A stretch of DNA of 31,179 nt from Chara braunii (taxonomy: Eukaryota; Streptophyta; Charophyceae; Charales; Characeae), in contig BFEA01000618.1 of the NCBI GenBank assembly GCA_003427395.1, positions 735,682 to 766,860 on the forward strand, read 5' to 3'. The position numbers and the translations under genes are program-made. The notes beneath the pieces are model-generated. The model ran no database searches and had not been told where the DNA came from. It saw only the letters and a program-made list of their open reading frames with translations. Below, one piece after another: positions 29,331 through 31,179 of this stretch (positions within the stretch are counted from its first letter, which is position 1; every line of letters begins with the position of its first letter).

Positions 29331-31163
29331 AGTGCGGACTCCCATAACTGTATGAGCAGAGTCAGTTGGGACATCCTCACCCAGCCAAGAGTCGTAGGGG
29401 GGCTTGGGATACTGGACCCGGAGAGGGAAAGCGAAGCCTTGATCTTCAAGATTCTGGTTAGGCTTCTCATAGGCAATGATATCCCTTGGGCCCCCTTGGC
29501 CTGCCTGCAAATAGCTAATATGGCCCCGCAGACGATGGCATCGGCCCGGGTGCACCCGTTCAGATGGCTCACCAACTCCCACTGGTCGATACCCGCCCCT
29601 CCACATTAGCCACAAGCTCGCACCCCGGCGCAGGCCACCAGGCTGGATATCCCCCATGACCCGCTGTGGCCTAACATGCTCAAGCTCTGGAGGAAGAGAG
29701 GCCCGAAGCTGAAACGGCCGCCGAACAGATGGCACGATGTATGGAGGCAGCCGCTATTTGGTAACCTCTTTATCCTCGATGAAGCAGGCAGCCCCTTTCC
29801 CCTCACCTCGAACTCGCCATGGCTCACCTGAGCAAAGAAAGGGGTCTATACTGTTGGGGACCTATGGGACCCGATTAAAGATGACTGGGCCACCACTGAC
29901 CAGCTGCAGCGTATATTAAAGCATGCCAAGTCGGTGGAAGCCAATGCTTGTCAGCTAAGGGAGGCTATCCCGTTGGCCTGGCGCCTTGCCCTCAAAAAGG
30001 GGCCTGAGGTCCTACAAAATGATAGGGTGGCCAAGTTCGAAGACCGGGCCCGGCCCCGACTCATATATAGAGTTCATAGGAGGGAGGAAGATCGGGCCTG
30101 TTTGGAGGCCTATCAACCCCAGCTACCGGATGCTAGATTCTCTAAAATTACCAGGACTGAAGAGTTGGACGTAACTGAGAATTGGGGAGGGCTTATGCAA
30201 GTAAGGGTGGTGGGGGACAGTGATAAAGGTTACTACGTGTATGAACCGTCCACACCGGTGGCAAACCTACCGTTCGACCCGGCTGAGTGGGAGTGGCCTG
30301 GACACAAAGTTATGAATTTATGGGAATACACAGTTAAAGGGGTCTATCGAACCTCACACCCGAACCTACCCCTTGACCAGATATTGACCCATAGATGGGA
30401 AACGGACTCGCCGCTAGATGCTCAGCTCATGCATGATCTATCGTGGGCCAAGTACTCTAAGGTCATGCCAACAAACCTCAGATCCCTACAGTGGCAGATT
30501 GTGCACCGATGTCTCCCCACCCCCGACTGGCTGGTGTCTAGAACGAACCTGGAACAGAAGGGGCTACTGTCCCCCATCTGCTCGTACTGTGGTAGAGTAA
30601 CGCCGTCGGCCAGGGCAACACTGGAACATTGCCTGCTGGCATGCCCTATGGTCACCCAAATATGGCAATGGTCGGACGCAACATTCCACTCCCTCACGGG
30701 GAATCACATCCCCTGGGACCTGGGTCTCCTACTACTCGGCAAAAACCAGCACTTGCTGGCCCAATGGTCTTCCTACACAGTCAATCTCTTTTCTTACATG
30801 CGCCTCCATATGCTAATGCTTACATGGCGGGCTAGGTGTGCCTTCGAAAGAAAAGACCATCAATTTGGCCTGCAACAAGCACAACAGGCGGTGGAAGATG
30901 AAATCAGAGTCCGAACGCATGAAGCGTGGAAAGAAATGAAACAGGCGTGCCGCAAGGAAAAGGACCAGGCGGCCAAAGAAACCATTGTGCTTACCTCCCG
31001 CCAGCTGTGGCAGGACCCGCACAACACATTTTCAGAATTGACTAACTCCCTGGACATTCTGTGGAAACCATGGAGGATCGCCGAATCGTCCTGGGATAGA
31101 AGGTCTTTCAAATGCTTCGAGGTCCCCTTCCTTCCAACAAACTTTGTGATTGTTACGGACTGA
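29331..31163 (+). pseudogene. LINE C ORF2: thumb, zinc module and C-terminus
   Basis: One reading frame with stops only at 29322-29324, 29607-29609 and about 29829-29831. From there to 31163 more than 440 codons are open. Segments: SRVSWDILTQPRVVGGLGIL, WRQPLFGNLFILDEAG, KKGVYTVGDLWDPIKDDW. The zinc module is ICSYCGRVTPSARATLEHCLLACP (29934-31163 frame, about residues 216-240), with CxxC, H and C all present. MVTQIWQW and a Lys/Glu/Gln-rich tail follow, ending FLPTNFVIVTD. This is the best preserved LINE segment in the window. Confidence 0.88.
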
Positions 31164-31179
31164 GCACTGGCCCCTCCCC

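Larger units (their letters stand above)
27441..31179 (+). mobile_element. L1-like LINE, copy C, 5'-truncated
   Basis: Plus-strand LINE beginning within the end of the endonuclease module (KKRPRGTGFYKFNSSLLPLQ near 27480, matching RKRPDQGTGYYKLNTSLL in copy A) and running through linker, RT, thumb, zinc module and C-terminus to a stop at 31163. Most of the endonuclease and all ORF1 are absent, as expected for incomplete reverse transcription or for disruption at the SINE insertion. No 3' tail is seen before the window ends. Confidence 0.88.

Overview
This looks like nuclear DNA from a plant-lineage eukaryote. It is almost entirely transposable elements and their debris, with no host gene I can name. 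There are no bacterial-style operons or ribosome binding sites. The retroelement types are plant-like: L1-type LINEs with endonuclease, reverse transcriptase (RT) and a CxxC..H..C zinc module, and a chromodomain-bearing Ty3/Gypsy element whose primer site starts TTGGTATCGGAGC. That combination, the long simple repeats and the decayed LINEs suggest a large repeat-rich genome. A charophyte alga such as Chara is my best guess, not a demonstrated identification.

Layout. 1-404: copies of a terminal repeat, including a near-perfect 53-bp hairpin. 405-12486: two L1-like LINEs head to tail on the minus strand. Copy A (about 405-6690) and copy B (about 6745-12486) are both broken by stops and frameshifts. 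This pair is bracketed by ~184-bp inverted repeats (221-404 and 12487-12669), and a 47-bp imperfect palindrome recurs at the LINE edges. 12670-18332: low-gene-content DNA with CT and TG microsatellites, another copy of the terminal repeat (15426-15521), a few open frames of doubtful status and one promoter-like patch.

18333-26919: a minus-strand Ty3/Gypsy LTR retrotransposon. In transcription order it has a 1318-bp 5' LTR (25602-26919), primer binding site, ~0.8-kb AT-rich leader, gag (24769-23267), pol (protease, RT, RNase H, integrase, C-terminal chromodomain), polypurine tract and a truncated 3' LTR (18333-19295). Gag and pol are in different frames. They are joined by what looks like a textbook -1 ribosomal frameshift site: GGGAAAC directly before the gag stop, 8 nt of spacer, then a 9-bp stem. 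The element is now defective, with a stop in gag, a frameshift after RT, two stops in the integrase tail and a changed catalytic Asp.

26920-31179: a LINE fragment touching the LTR, then a tRNA-derived SINE with a 36-T tail and a perfect 13-bp target-site duplication (27230-27440), inserted at the edge of a 5'-truncated plus-strand LINE (copy C, 27441-31163). Copy C keeps a 409-codon uninterrupted C-terminal frame.

The elements relate as follows. The LINEs would supply the endonuclease/RT type of machinery that mobilises SINEs. The LTR element is self-contained. The most informative signals are the frameshift site, the SINE with its unusual tail, and the inverted repeats and palindromes framing the LINE pair.
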